Below, piece after piece: positions 1 to 12,355 of a stretch of 64,000 nucleotides of DNA; the stretch's first letter is position 1, and every line of letters starts with the position of its first letter. The notes under the pieces were generated by a model, which had not been told where the DNA came from, searched no databases, and saw nothing but the letters and a program-made list of their open reading frames with translations. Where the stretch lies: the NCBI RefSeq assembly GCF_037975245.1, contig NC_092566.1, forward strand, positions 6,850,001 to 6,914,000, in the 5' to 3' direction. The DNA comes from Apostichopus japonicus (lineage: Eukaryota > Echinodermata > Holothuroidea > Aspidochirotida > Stichopodidae). The position numbers and the translations under genes are program-made.

Positions 1-479
1 ACAGATATTGAATATCGTAAAAGATACAAACTTACGTTGGGTGCAACCGGTTACGACGACCAATAACAAGGTAGCGAACACGTACAACACGTACAACTTC
101 ATCGTGATTTGCTTCAAAATGAAATGTTTTTCTGTTGTGCAATTGACGCTAGTCCTTCTCAGATCTGAATTGGAATATTTTCTCTCAGTATATATATATA
201 TATATATATATCGTGATACATCTTATAATATAAGGTGCGTCGTGACTCTCGATAGATAATACCGTGCTTACGTCACTGTTAACAGGAAGACACCAACACC
301 TGAAGGTGATATCGGCACGAGAAATAGTTTCTTTAGATTATATTAAACGAATCATAACAGCTGAAAAGTTGTGCTCACCTTTTTTTTTTCCCCGCAAGAT
401 ATAAATGTTGTAACAAGTAACGTTAGCGGTGCAGGAAGGAGGGCCAGTGGGTGATAACTCCAGTGGATGATAACGTGGG

Positions 480-726
480 GTGTTAGCTCAGTGGTTAATG
501 CCGGTGCCTTTCAATCATAAGGTCCCCGGTTCGAATCACTCCAATATTAATGTATGTCGTCCAGTTACAAAGTTGTTGACAATTGAAAATTCATAATCAT
601 GGACGTTAAATACGAATCTAAGAGACTGACTTCGGTCAGCTTGCGGCTTCGATAAGCCGATGAGGCTTCTTCGCGAGTCCCTGCTTACAGGAGGATCTAA
701 AATACATACATACAAATACATACATA
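480..726 (+). mobile_element. tRNA-derived SINE, array unit 1
   Basis: The head resembles a tRNA with an A box (TTAGCTCAGTGG) and a B box (GGTTCGAATCACTCC), the two internal RNA polymerase III promoter elements. The body contains GACTTCGGTCAGCTTGCGG and CTTCTTCGCGAGT, and the tail is (ATACATAC)n. The same sequence occurs outside the array on both strands, so it is an independent dispersed element. Confidence 0.85.
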
Positions 727-1895
727 CGACTCAGCTTAACAGCACAGCGTTGATCATGACTGCAACAAAGTTTGTATCGTCTGAGATTTCAGCTGCCAAA
801 AAGGAATTCCCCATTCTATACTCATACAACTATCCTCCGCGACTCTTCTGTTGATAACAATGTGGAACTCACATTGAAGAGAGAAAATATCCACGCTGCT
901 AGTTACCCCCCTTCCCTCCCCCTCCCCCATCTCAATATCCTGCCTCTTTAAACTTGAGATATGGTTGATTGCGTGCAACATATTTTAACTGGCTAAACCT
1001 TTATCTACTCCAGGAAGTGGTATTACAGTATAGGGGACTGTGATGTCATCTGGGCAAATGCACTTCAAGACCTTTATTTAGGCTTTTTGATTTCTCGAAA
1101 TGGAAAACTATGGAGTCACTCTTATACTGACCTTCAAAATTGCAAAAAGTCGGCAATGACTATAGCGCGGATCGCAAAGTTCGTAAATTACGATTACGAT
1201 TTTGTGTGTGTCCGGGACGGCAGCATACAGAAACGTTGCACTCCTCACTCAAAGCCGAAGCCAAAGTGAATTAATCAGGTCACACATCATCCGTATAGTC
1301 TATGCTTGCTAAGTTCTGCAATACCGCTCTCAATTCCTTTCGGTGGAAACATTTCATACTGTATAGTTTTGATATAATGTGGCTCTTCTTGATCTGTGCT
1401 TGAAACCGATTACATTTGGAACGTTTGCATGGTTACTGTCAACGTGATCTGTATATAAGTAAATGCATAACGGAAACCGTCTGGGAAATTTTAAAGAATG
1501 GAAACTAGAGATAAGAAATTAATGGCTAGAACGGGATTCAGAACCAGTGGTCTCTCGACAAAAAAATCATAAAAAAATAAAAATAAAAAAACAATAATAT
1601 ATAGTGTTGAAGTGAAATGAAGTGAAGGCTTGAACAATACTTTCGCTTGTTAGAGATGAAGTCTGTATGAAGAACGAGTTGCTCAGGATGTTGCTTTGAT
1701 GTAGATATACCATAGTCCAGTCTCATGAAAACTTTGACAAACTGGCGACGTCCTTAGCTGCAGTGCAGGGGTGATCAGATCTTCTTCTGTTCCCCCCGCC
1801 CACCCCCGCCTACTGCCCCGTTCAATCACTCCTCGCGTCATCAGTTTTCGCATGTATGGAGAAGCAATGCCTCACTGAAGGGTAGAAGACCGGAC

Positions 1896-2112
1896 GTATG
1901 AAAAGCCATTTTAACATTTATTCGGGAATTTTAGATATCTTAAATTGTTTCTAATTTCAGATATCTAAAATTCTATTTCAGATATCTCGAGTTAAATTTA
2001 AGATATCTCGAACTTAATTTAAGATATCTGAAATAGAATTTTAGATATCTGAAATAAGAAACAATTTAAGATATCTAAAATTCCCGATTAAATGTTAAAA
2101 TGGCTTTCATAC
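1896..2112. mobile_element. 217-bp GATATC palindromic element, unit 1
   Basis: Near-perfect inverted repeat with arms of about 100 bp, starting GTATGAAAAGCCATTTTAAC and ending with its complement, rich in AGATATCT words. GGAC flanks both ends (1892-1895 and 2113-2116), consistent with a 4-bp target duplication. A foldback or MITE is the best call; it could form a long hairpin. Confidence 0.8.
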
Positions 2113-3585
2113 GGACGGCGATCCTCACTTGGATCAGCAGGCCTGTCGAAGCGGCTGACCAGGTTATGGCCGCTAATACACGGAAACAGCTATACTTGGA
2201 GCCACAGGTGAGAAGTGAGTGTCAGGTGGAGACCAAAGCTGCATAAATACTCCAAGAACTAAAGAGCACGATGAGTTCTCCAGTCAGAGGTGCCTACCCC
2301 TCCATTACAGCCAAGTACATACCCTATATGTATGTTGCACTATTAGATTGTAAAGTTTGCTTGGTATTGGGGTGTGGGTGGGGTGTGGGTGGGGTGTGGT
2401 GGGTATTGGCAGTTTGACATGCATGGAATAAGACCTTCCATTCTTGCATGAACATCGTCAGACTACCTGTTATTTAGATTTTATCTTTCTGCATATGAAA
2501 AGATTTTTATCCAAAAATGTGAAGTGCAATATAATGAATTAGCTAACACATTAATGTTATACACTCAGCTAACACTTTGAGTTATTACGAAAGGGTTTTT
2601 TCTTCATAAATTCGACATTGAAGCAATGAATAGGTAGAGCAATACTTAATTCATATATAATATTAATTAATATATCATAAAAAAATACAAACAAAATATG
2701 CTCAAGGGGGGGGGGGGTCGCCCCCTTAGCCCCCCCCCCTCTAGGCTACGCGCCTGGGGAGGGGGACACTTTGAAGTCGCCTGTGAGGAACTGTTCCTAA
2801 GAATAACAAGGATTGTAATCGAATATCAACAGAAAGGTGAGAATCCGAGTGAAGAGGGTAAAGTAAACTACTCCAATATGACTATTCACATGTGTTCTAA
2901 GTACTGGACAATGTTTATATGTCTTTTCCTCTAAAAACGATACCAATAAAAAGATTTCCGTAGTGTGCAATACATCAACAAGATGAAAAAAAAACACTTA
3001 ACCTTTAAGAAATAATAACTTCAATGGCTATGCCATTATCTAAACAAATTGGGGACAATGATTCGTTTATATATAAATTTAATAAACTAAGTGTATATCA
3101 GGAAAAATTGATTGATATTTCCATCTTTCTCGTATTGTTTTCGAAGGGGGAGGGGGTTCAAGAAACTTGGACTGGGGTGTCTACCCTTATCCCTCCTACG
3201 CTGGTGGCCACCGTGACAGTGGGTGTTGAACACAAGATCCCTGGTATAAAGGTCTAAATACAGGTGCACTATACTTCCGCAATAATATTACATAGAGACA
3301 CGAACAGGAATTTGTATTAATTGTTTGCATGATTATAATTTTTATTATCCAGAAGATAAAATTAATCATATGTTATATTACTTGATTGAATTCTGAACAA
3401 TTGAAGAAAGGAGTGTTAAAAAAGGAAAACAAAAAACCTCGTATAAAAAGTACATACAGAGTTGATATCTATTTTCTATACCTCGGAAACGTACTATGTA
3501 TAGAAATGGTGTAGATTTCTCTTGAAGAACGCCCTTATCCCTGTCGAAGTTTGGTATTCGATACAAAATATGTGATATATTTACG

Positions 3586-3586
<1 letters not shown>

Positions 3587-3662
<76 letters not shown>
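3587..3662. repeat. TA microsatellite, unit 1
   Basis: About 38 TA repeats; the same site is shorter in unit 2 (13827-13870) and unit 3 (27679-27715). Confidence 0.95.
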
Positions 3663-3666
<4 letters not shown>

Positions 3667-3910
3667 TATAGAAATTTATATATAGAAATTAAAAACTGTT
3701 CGAGTATACGGGAATGAAAAGTTTGTACTAACGGCCTGATCAAAGACGGGGATTACAAATTTAATACTTATTACGAAAGATGTCTGACTATCTACTTACA
3801 AACAGGACTTTTAAGAAAGTAACATTTCATTTTCTGCACCAATTTTTTTTTTTAATTATAGAAAACTTCTTATTTGACCACAAACAAAACAACTACTTAA
3901 TCTTAAATCT

Positions 3911-4030
3911 TCAGTAGGACCCATAATTTTCCAACATAAAACTGTCTTCATTCAGTTTAAGGTTCAACTCGTTAATTAACGTGTGCATCAGGTCCTTTAA
4001 AGATGGTTTGTCGTCTTCTGTTGGTTGAGC
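3911..4030 (-). CDS. Putative terminal coding exon, unit 1
   Basis: On the minus strand a long pyrimidine tract (TTTCTCTTTCTTTTTCTC...) leads to TTTCAATGTAG, an excellent splice acceptor. From there 39 codons run to TGA: AQPTEDDKPSLKDLMHTL, then INELNLKLNEDSFMLENYGSY. The other two frames stop early. The peptide is hydrophilic and amphipathic, and I do not recognise the family. Exon length is exactly 120 nt in all three units although nearby T-runs vary in length, which favours constraint. The upstream exons are not identified. Confidence 0.5.
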   Translation of the reverse strand, partial: AQPTEDDKPSLKDLMHTLINELNLKLNEDSFMLENYGSY

Positions 4031-4991
4031 CTACATTGAAATCAAAAAGAAGAGAAAGAAAAAGAGAAGGTAAGGCAAAATATGAAAGGAAAAATATATA
4101 TAATAATATAAAATTCCCCGCTCCCGTTGTTTGACATGTATGTTACTTATACGGTGGCCTTTCAATCAACACTGATGTTGTGCAACTACAAGATTATATC
4201 ATAACAACCCCATGATGAGAAAGCAAATGGCTGTGGCGTCCCGGGTACAATTTTTGTTGTTGACGATTTCATTTTCTGTATATAGAATACATAATTTATT
4301 CATTCCATATTTCCTCGGGATATGTGGCTGTAGCCCCCCCCCCCTCCCCCCGTCTCATCAAGCCTGGAGACATATCATTTAAGTGTCCATAAAGAAATAT
4401 CTTCCATTTTAAAATTGCAGTTATATCAGCAAACAGTCCACAAGCTTCTTCAAATGAAAGTTTAGAATATGCTCTGTTTTGATCCAGGTGTCGCTTGACA
4501 CAAAGTACACCCCTAAGTTTACACCACTTAAGTTACACCCATAAGTTTACACCCCTTAGTACACCCCTCAGTTTAGAAAAACAATAAAAGAACTAATAAG
4601 TCGTCTATCTATAAAGAGGTTCCTATAGAAAGATTGAGGTGGATTCGGAAGGATCTGTAAGTGAAACACTAATTGAGAAGAAAAAAAAAACGTTAATGTT
4701 TTAAGAATCCCAACAAACTTTCACGTCGAGGCTTAATTTTAAAGCAAACATTTTAAGGCGCGAAAGTTTGGGTAGTGTATTTTGACAGTAAGTAGAGCTT
4801 AAATAATTCAGAATTTTGTTTTTTCGCAAATGTAAGAAATTGGGCCAATTTTCCACCAAAAGTTAGCCCAGGGAAAGTGTCAACGTTGGGTGCTAGTAAT
4901 CAATTCTTTACTTTTACATATATATGAGACAATCTTTCGATAACACCGAGTACTAAATCTTGTTATATTGTCTTGTGAACGATGATTGTTC

Positions 4992-5156
4992 CACCCAAGC
5001 CGAAAAGGTGTGAGCTTATATTTGTTCTTTACGTGTAGCATATTATGCATTTATATGCCAGGGTGTTATAACACACTAACACGTGTTATGTTTTGGGAGC
5101 ATGCGAGAGCTAGATATGTTAAAGATACAATACAGTAAATCGTAGTGGTATTATTT

Positions 5157-5196
<40 letters not shown>

Positions 5197-5399
5197 TAAA
5201 TAATATAAAATATTTTTTTATTTTTTTTATTTTCTTTATATTTTTTTATTTTTATATATATATTTTTTAACACAGGCCGCAATAAAATGTGCCTCTAGCA
5301 TAACACGTGTTATCATGTTATAACACAGATGCATATAAATGCGCAATATATTCAAGTCGAAAACGCTATTATAAGCAACTATACAATTCGGTTCGGGTG
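4992..5399. mobile_element. 408-bp MITE, unit 1
   Basis: The ends read CACCCAAGCCGAA and TTCGGTTCGGGTG, a 13-bp terminal inverted repeat with two mismatches. ATTGTTC is duplicated at 4985-4991 and 5400-5406. Subterminal inverted words (TAACACGTGTTAT, GCATTTATATGC) and a TA/T-rich core give a foldback shape. Unit 3 has the empty site, which confirms insertion. Confidence 0.87.
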
Positions 5400-6182
5400 A
5401 TTGTTCTAAACGTTAACGATTTGCCAGTCCATTCCAATTGTCCTTTTGTCTTATACCTAACTTTGCTAATACTGGCAAAGTATTCATAATATATCAGTCA
5501 CTTTACTTTCACTAATGTGGTTTTCTCTCTGCCATTTCTGCAATTTGGAGGATCGGTGATTATATGACGTCATTTTTAACTTGTAGTTTCTTAATATAAG
5601 AAGTTGCTTTCGTTCTAGTTAAAATGAGTGTAAAACTATAGAAAAGAATGACTCAACGTGTATAAATCACGCATAGGCCATAAAACCATGTGCTTTTCTC
5701 TTCCTCGCCATGTGAATCGTGCTTTCACCACAACATCCATCCGTGGCTATTCGTGTAACTGACGCGATTTCAATATGATTTGATTTTCATCATATTGAAT
5801 GATAGTTTCAAATAAAACGCGTGCACAAAGTCCTTAAGGGATTTTATGGTGGGGAGGGGGGTGACGGGGGATTTTACATAGGTTAGAAACGGAATACGTG
5901 TTTTTAGACTTTTGGGATTAATCTGTTGACAATATTAATGCCCTGGCTGATAATTCTGAAGGGGTCAAAGGACAGTCAAGAAATATCCGGGTAAGATAGA
6001 TACCTGTGTTCATACTCATGTGCGTCGTCGGAGCAAATGAGTTTTGAGTCTAAGGCTCTGATGACTGTGAAGAATAGAAAACTTGCACACTGAAGCAGAA
6101 ATTCGCTTCATTAAAAAATGATAAATCTTTGATGGGATTCGTCCCAAAATGCTAACTTTTCGTCAATTTACAACCTCATATA

Positions 6183-6224
<42 letters not shown>

Positions 6225-6580
6225 TTGCCAATTGCGACAATAGAAAAACCTTTGTCTGGCTTGATGACAATATCATTGCGCTTCCGGAGTCCTTTGATAG
6301 CCTGTCTCTCAGTTTTGCTGAGGTCGTCGTGGAAGTCAGGGGCATAGGTCTGTGTGTTTTTACATCAGATGGGAAAATATTCCTCTTCAATTGCGGAATT
6401 ATATGATTCAAGAGGCGCACAATGGCCCTTGGTCGGATTCCACGAGCTTTTTGGACCCAATGAAAATGAATGAAGAACACATTTACGACTACTGTGGGTG
6501 AAACTTACGATTAAAAGTTCTTCAGGAGTCCTTTCTGCTAAGCGGTTGAATCTCGACCGAACGTATCTTGGAAACTACAA
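6225..6580 (-). pseudogene. Penelope-like reverse transcriptase N-terminal remnant, unit 1
   Basis: In one minus frame VLHSFSLGPKSSWNPTKG recalls the VLSLGPKF motif upstream of the RT domain. After a frame change, FHDDLSKTERQAIKGLRKRN and NDIVIKPDKGFSIVAIGKKY match the conserved 'L...E..A+K.L+....IVIKPADKG..V' start of Penelope-like RTs. The frame is broken and a TA microsatellite follows, so it is dead. Recognition is by motif from family knowledge. Confidence 0.6.
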
Positions 6581-6789
6581 ATAATAGAGATATAGAGTTA
6601 ATATTCATTCAAAATGGAGAGGACAAACGAGTATACCTTATTTGCAATACAGGCTGAATAGCTCAAATCAACTGATCAGAGTGATCAGATTCTTGAGCTG
6701 AATTGGGGTGGAAAATTGGCCCAGTTTCTACATTTGTGGAAAACAGTTCTGATTAATTAACGTTTTCTCAATTAGTGTTCCACTTACAG

Positions 6790-7085
6790 AGCCTTCCCGG
6801 AACCCGCCTCTGCACTCTTTCTACAGGACCTTCTCTAGAGTGACAAAAGTATATAGTTCTTTGATTTCTTTTCTAAACTTAGGGGTGTATACTTTGTGTC
6901 AAACGACACCTGCATGGATCAAAGCAGATCATATTGGAAACTTTCAACTGAAACAGCGTGTTGAATATTTGCTGCTTAATTGCGATTTTAAAATGGAAGA
7001 TATTTCTTTAGTGACTTTTTATATATATGATCAGTGTATCAATGTATTCTCACTAGGCACACATATCTTGGACACTAGAATTTAA
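6790..7085 (+). CDS. Exon-like ORF, unit 1 (unassigned)
   Basis: Begins after CCACTTACAG (acceptor-like) and stays open for 98 codons to TAA. It includes YSSLISFLNLGVYTLCQ, TPAWIKADHIGNFQLKQRVE and YLLLNCDFKMEDISL. A diverged inverted copy lies at 4385-4880 on the minus strand, where this frame shows conservative changes (WIKTEHILNFHLKKLVDCLL) before a stop. In unit 3 (30440-30678) the ORF ends earlier. Not recognised; it may be ancient coding sequence of a mobile element. Confidence 0.3.
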
Positions 7086-8203
7086 AAGAGCTATAGAGAT
7101 AATCAGCATTCCAAATTGAGAGGGGGTAGGAGTATTCTAATGGGGGTATACGGGCTTACTTCCCACATCAACTAATTAGGACGGGCACGGAATTGATCTG
7201 GGGGGTCAAAGTGAGTTTCTGTATCCAATTTTTGCGAGCCGCAACACAACAGGATGTATACACTCTCGAAAAGATGAGAATAAATGGAAATATTGTAATA
7301 TATTGGAAACGAATGTTCAGAAAGCCCCACAGACGGGCATTGTCCATCTGCCATGTTGAAATATCCTATCACAATGCAGTAGAACCAATATTTACGAAAA
7401 CTTAAAATATACATATATAATACTCATTTCCCCCCCTCTTAAATTCTCTAATTGAGCCAAATTCATCGCTTCCCATTGAGTATATTGTAAGTGCTAAGAA
7501 GAGATATTTATTACAGTAAGGTATACACTTTATGCGGCCCCATAAAAAAAGAGTTTTGAAACCTAACAAGCCGCAAAAAATATATATAGGCCCGCGGGTC
7601 ACACTTTTGTCCACCTGTACTCTACAGTGGCATACTCCTGGCATATTAGAGCCTATATCAATCCGCCCGGATGTTCTCCTATCTCAGGAAAAGTGCCAAA
7701 AAATGCAACAGGAGAGCATTTTTTGGGGGTGGTTAATTGAGGCGATTTTTAGACCCCTCTAGGTCTCCCAGGAGCAGCGTACGAAAATTGTTATACTATA
7801 ACGAGTGAAAAGGTTGGTTTACAAGTGACAAAAACTTTAGGCCCTGATATATAGCAACAAAAAACTTCACCGTCATGATATGGGAAGTTGTTGGTGCCCT
7901 GAAAGGCCAACTTGTCAGCTATCCATGGATGGGTAGCGTTTAGCTAGTGAGAACTTCTATCTAAGACTTAGAGACCACATTACTTTTGTAATTTAATGTG
8001 TAAGTCAATGGGGCTTTCAATGAGCGTATGCTATACCCTATCCGATATAGGTCATCAACACATATGCACACTTAAAATTCGAATGATTATGAAGAAAAAA
8101 AGAGAGATGAGACCACTGTCGGTCAAACGTACGGCTGCTGATCGGTCTTGAATGGTCCATCCTGTCGACCGTTTGTCTTCTGTCCACTGTCTTTTGCCAA
8201 TAC

Positions 8204-8230
8204 CTATTTTATATGTTTCTCCTTCTGTAA
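8204..8230 (-). other. Variable 27-bp block, unit 1
   Basis: On the minus strand it follows CTCTCTTTTTCTTTAG (acceptor-like) and precedes GTATTGGC. In the only frame open in all three units it reads TEGETYKI. The sequence on both sides matches units 2 and 3 for hundreds of bases. See findings. Confidence 0.55.
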
Positions 8231-9741
8231 CTAAAGAAAAAGAGAGAGGATACAATAGGTTATATACCTGAAACAAAGTATTCCATGAGATGCCGTCTGT
8301 TGTCCGAAAATGACCTTTCAACGCCTCCATTTTCAAAAGAGGTCTAACACTTATTTTGGGTACTCCAAATAGTATAACAAGTTCGAACGTCAAAAGAGAA
8401 TTGCTTCTTGACTTGCCATGTTTAAAATGTTCTAGACAGACTTTGACATATGTTGACCCCAAATGACATTGACCTTCGACCTTTTTAGTTACGTTGTTTT
8501 TACTAGTCAAGAACATCACACAAACAATCCCCACACACATGCCAGCACTTTCGTATCGGCAACTTACCCGGAAACGACCAAAACAAGTATCATAAACAAA
8601 ACATCAGCTCACTTTTTATTTTTTATATATATATATATTTTTTTTATATAATCACTGCTTTCGAAACCAAATTACAACCCAGGTGACCGTGAGTGGTTAT
8701 CGCCTTTTTGTTCCATATATTATTCTAGGACACGATTCATTAATAAATATGTAAATATAAATTAATTGATATGATGGTGTGTATATCATGACTTTCTTCC
8801 GACTGACATTTGTTTATGCAAAAAAAAACGGTTTGGAGTAATATCAACTACGTGTCTCCGTAGTTGGTAATAGTTTCAAGTGTAAATACGTGTTTGCTGA
8901 TGAATTTCGGAAAACAAACTTCTGAAGCAGATGAAATGTTTCTTATTCTAAATTCACTCTGACCAGGTGGGTTTAATGGAGAAAAGCTGTCGCAACCGGA
9001 AGAAAGATACTTATTTTTCTGTTGCCCTTATGGCGCAAACGATTTACCGTAAAATCACTGCGACCGCCCATATCAACATGTTCATTACACAAATGTAACA
9101 AATATAAACTAGTATCGTCCACTTTTTTGAACCAATTTCACGGAGGAAACGTCTGAAAAAACCTGTTGATGCCTTGTAATGGAAGGAAATGACACAATTA
9201 CGCAAGCTACATCGGTAAGACCGAAAGAAAGATACTATTCAAGATAATGGACCTAACACAGGCTAGCCACGAAAGTGAAAGTAATTCCTAGGCTAGGCAC
9301 AACGATCGTAAACAAAACAGAGAGATTTGATTGGCGCATGATCTGTTGGGCGGGGCTGGCAAATTTTGATTGAAGTTTGTAGAATCTACGGACCTGTTAA
9401 AAAATCAGGCGAATTTTGTTCAGCTAAAAATGTTTAACGACAGATATCTCAATAAAAAATAATGAATATTAATGTGAAAATTGATTAGAACTGTGTCATT
9501 TTCACTGAGCTTTTACGGCAGTAAGCTGGACAGGTCGAAGTTAAAATTTGGCAAACACATTTTGAGACTTTATAACTTTGTGCTGCATTTTAGCAAGAAC
9601 TAGAGTGTCCCATGGACCCGGTCCTCGTGTGATTTGGCGCGAAGTGTTCCAACTTTTCAGGCTAGTTTCGATACTATAGGTGTAGGCTATGTAACGTTTT
9701 TCTATATGCCATCTATGGGACTACCGATTCACACAGAGATT

Positions 9742-10019
9742 ACAGTAACTATACTGTACATCTTAAAGTTTTGCGGTACCACAGTAAGAACTGGATCGTG
9801 CTGATAAATATGATAAATCGGTAGCATGTGCTATTAGGTTTACAGAAATAACTGAGGATATGCGTAATCCCAACAAATGCATGCATTAACCTGGATTTGT
9901 TGGGTTTACACGTATATCCTCAGTTCTAATCCTAATAGCACATGCATGCAACCGATTTATAGCACGATCCAGTTTTTTTTACTTTGGTACAAAACTTTAA
10001 GATGTACAATAGGTACTGT
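9742..10019. repeat. Foldback sequence at the end of unit 1
   Basis: Imperfect inverted repeat with arms of about 130 bp. ACTATACTGTACATCTTAAAG pairs with CTTTAAGATGTACAATAGG, and CTGAGGATATGCGTAATCCC pairs with GGGTTTACACGTATATCCTC. A TA microsatellite follows and then the next unit starts. It could be a MITE or a structural junction element. Confidence 0.7.
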
Positions 10020-10030
10020 GTTCTGTGTGT

Positions 10031-10031
10031 G

Positions 10032-10106
<75 letters not shown>
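10031..10106. repeat. TA microsatellite at the unit 1/2 junction
   Basis: Nearly continuous TA between the foldback and the next unit; equivalents at 21511-21585 and 33685-33773. Confidence 0.95.
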
Positions 10107-10110
<4 letters not shown>

Positions 10111-10685
10111 AAACACATAGATCCGCCCCTGGCCCAGTGGATCCTTAAATGATCCTTAAATATTGTCATTGTTTTAGTGCTGCAAATTGTAACCAACTTA
10201 CGATAAGAAAAACGTGAAATTTCAATACATGAAATAAAAGCGTATATATAGTTACAGTTAATTGATATTGAATATCGTAAAAGATACAAACTTACGTTGG
10301 GTGCAATCGGTTACGACGACCAATAACAAGATAGCGAACACGTACAACTTCATCGTGATTTGCTTCAAAATGAAATGTTTTTCTGTTGTGCAATTGACGC
10401 TTGTCTCTCTCAGATCTGAATTCGAATATTTTCTCTCAGTATATATATATGGTGATACATCTTATAATATAAGGTGCGTCGTGACTCTCGATAGATAATA
10501 CCGTGCTTACGTCACTGTTAACAGGAAGACACCAACACCTGAAGGTGATATCGGCACGAGAAATAGTTTTTTTTTTTAGATTATATTAAATGAATCATAA
10601 CATGATATAAATGTTGTAACAAGTAACGTCAGCGGTGCAGGAAGGAGGGCCAGTGGATGATAACTCCAGTGGATGATAACGTGGA

Positions 10686-10946
10686 GTGTTAGCTCAGTGG
10701 TTAACGCCGGTGGCTTTCAATCATAAGGTTCCCGGTTTGAATCACTCCAATATTAATGTATGTCGTCCAGATACAAAGTTGTTGACACTTGACAATTCAT
10801 AATTATGGACGTTAAATATGAATCTAAGAGACTGACTTCGGTCAGCTTGCGGCTTCGATAAGCCGATGAGGCTTCTTCGCGAGTTCCTGCTTGCAGGAGG
10901 ATCTAAAATACATACATACATACATACATACAAATACATACAACTC
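10686..10946 (+). mobile_element. tRNA-derived SINE, array unit 2
   Basis: Same head, body and tail as the copy at 480, with a longer ATAC tail. The position within the unit is identical, so this copy was inherited through duplication of the unit. Confidence 0.85.
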
Positions 10947-12138
10947 AGCTTAGCAGCACAGCGTTGATCATGACTGCAACAAAGTTTGTATCGTCTGAGA
11001 TTTCAACTGCCAAAAAAGAACTCCCCATTTTTACTCATACAACTATCCTCCGCCACTCTTCGGTTGATAACAATGTGGAACTCACATTGAAGAGAGAAAA
11101 TATCCACGCAGCTAGTTACCCCCCCCCCTCCCCTCCCCCTCCCCTGCCCCATCTCAATATTTTGCCTCTTTAAACTTGAGATATGGTTGATTGCGTGCAA
11201 CATATTTTAACTGGCTAAACCTTTATCTACTCCAGGAAGTGGTATTACAGTATAGGGGACTGTGATGTCATCTGGGCAAATTCACTTCAAGACCTTTATT
11301 TAGGCTTTTTGATTTCTCGAAATGGAAAACTATGGAGTCACTCTTATACTGACCTTCAAAATTGCAAAAAGTCGGCAATGAATATAGCGCGGATCGCAAA
11401 GTTCGTAAATTACGATTACGATTTTGTGTGTGTCCAGGACGGCAGCATACAGAAACGTTGCACTCCTCACTCAAAGCCGAAGCCAAAGTGAATTAATCAG
11501 GTCACACATCATCCGTATAGTCTATGCTTGCTAAGTTTTGCAATACCGCTCTCAATTCCTTTCGGTGGAAACATTTCATACTGTATAGTTTTGATATAAT
11601 GTGGCTCTTCTTGATTTGTGCTTGAAACCGATTACATTTGGAACGTTTGTATGGTTACTGTCAACGTGATCTGTATATAAGTAAATGCATAACGGAAACC
11701 GTCTGGGAAATTTTAAAGAATGGAAACTAGAGATAAGAAATTAATGGCTAGAACGGGATTCAGAACCAGTGGCCTCTCGACAAAAAAATCATAAAAACAA
11801 AAAACAATAATATATAGTGTTGAAGTGAAATGAAGTGAAGGCTTGCACAATACTTTCGCTTGTTAGAGATGAAGTCTGCATGAAGAACGAGTTGCTCAGG
11901 AGGGAGCAGATCCGCCCTCTTTGATGAAGATATACCATAGTCCAGTCTCATGAAAATTTTGACAAACTGGCGACGTCCTTAGCTGCAGTGCAGGGGTGAT
12001 CAGATCTTCTTCTGTTCCCCCCCTCACCGCCCCACCCCCCCCCCCCCCCGCCTACTGCCCCGTTCAATCACTCCTCGCGTCATCAGTTTTCGCATGTATG
12101 GAGAAGCAAATGCCTCACTGAAGGGTTGAAGACCGGAC

Positions 12139-12355
12139 GTATGAAAAGCCATTTTAACATTTATTCGGGAATTTTAGATATCTTAAATTGTTTCTTATTT
12201 CAGATATCTAAAATTCTATTTCAGATATCTCGAGTTAAATTTAAGATATCTCGAACTTAATTTAAGATATCTGAAATAGAATTTTAGATATCTGAAATAA
12301 GAAACAATTTAAGATATCTAAAATTCCCGAATAAATGTTAAAATGGCTTCCATAC
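12139..12355. mobile_element. 217-bp GATATC palindromic element, unit 2
   Basis: Same length, same GGAC flanks and same position in the unit as the 1896 copy, so it was inserted before the array amplified. Confidence 0.8.

Larger units (their letters stand above)
1..10259. repeat. Tandem array unit 1
   Basis: First visible copy of a ~10-kb unit repeated head to tail. The shared start word (TGATATTGAATATCG) recurs at about 10260, 21753 and 33925. The window begins almost exactly at a unit start, so the array probably continues to the left. Order within the unit: SINE (480), 217-bp palindrome (1896), TA microsatellite (3587), putative minus-strand terminal exon (3911), 408-bp MITE (4992), Penelope-like remnant (6225), variable 27-bp block (8204), end foldback (9742), TA microsatellite (10031). 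Confidence 0.93.

Noticed and set aside
3024-3257. 77-codon plus ORF repeated in units 1, 2 and 3
   Set aside because: The repetition only reflects unit duplication; the opposite strand is equally open, and no splice or start context supports it.
8055-8540. 161-codon minus ORF in unit 1
   Set aside because: Units 2 and 3 carry a stop (CATAGAATAC for CATGGAATAC) and the frame crosses a splice-like pyrimidine tract; the full ORF is unlikely, though the variable block within it is kept as a finding.
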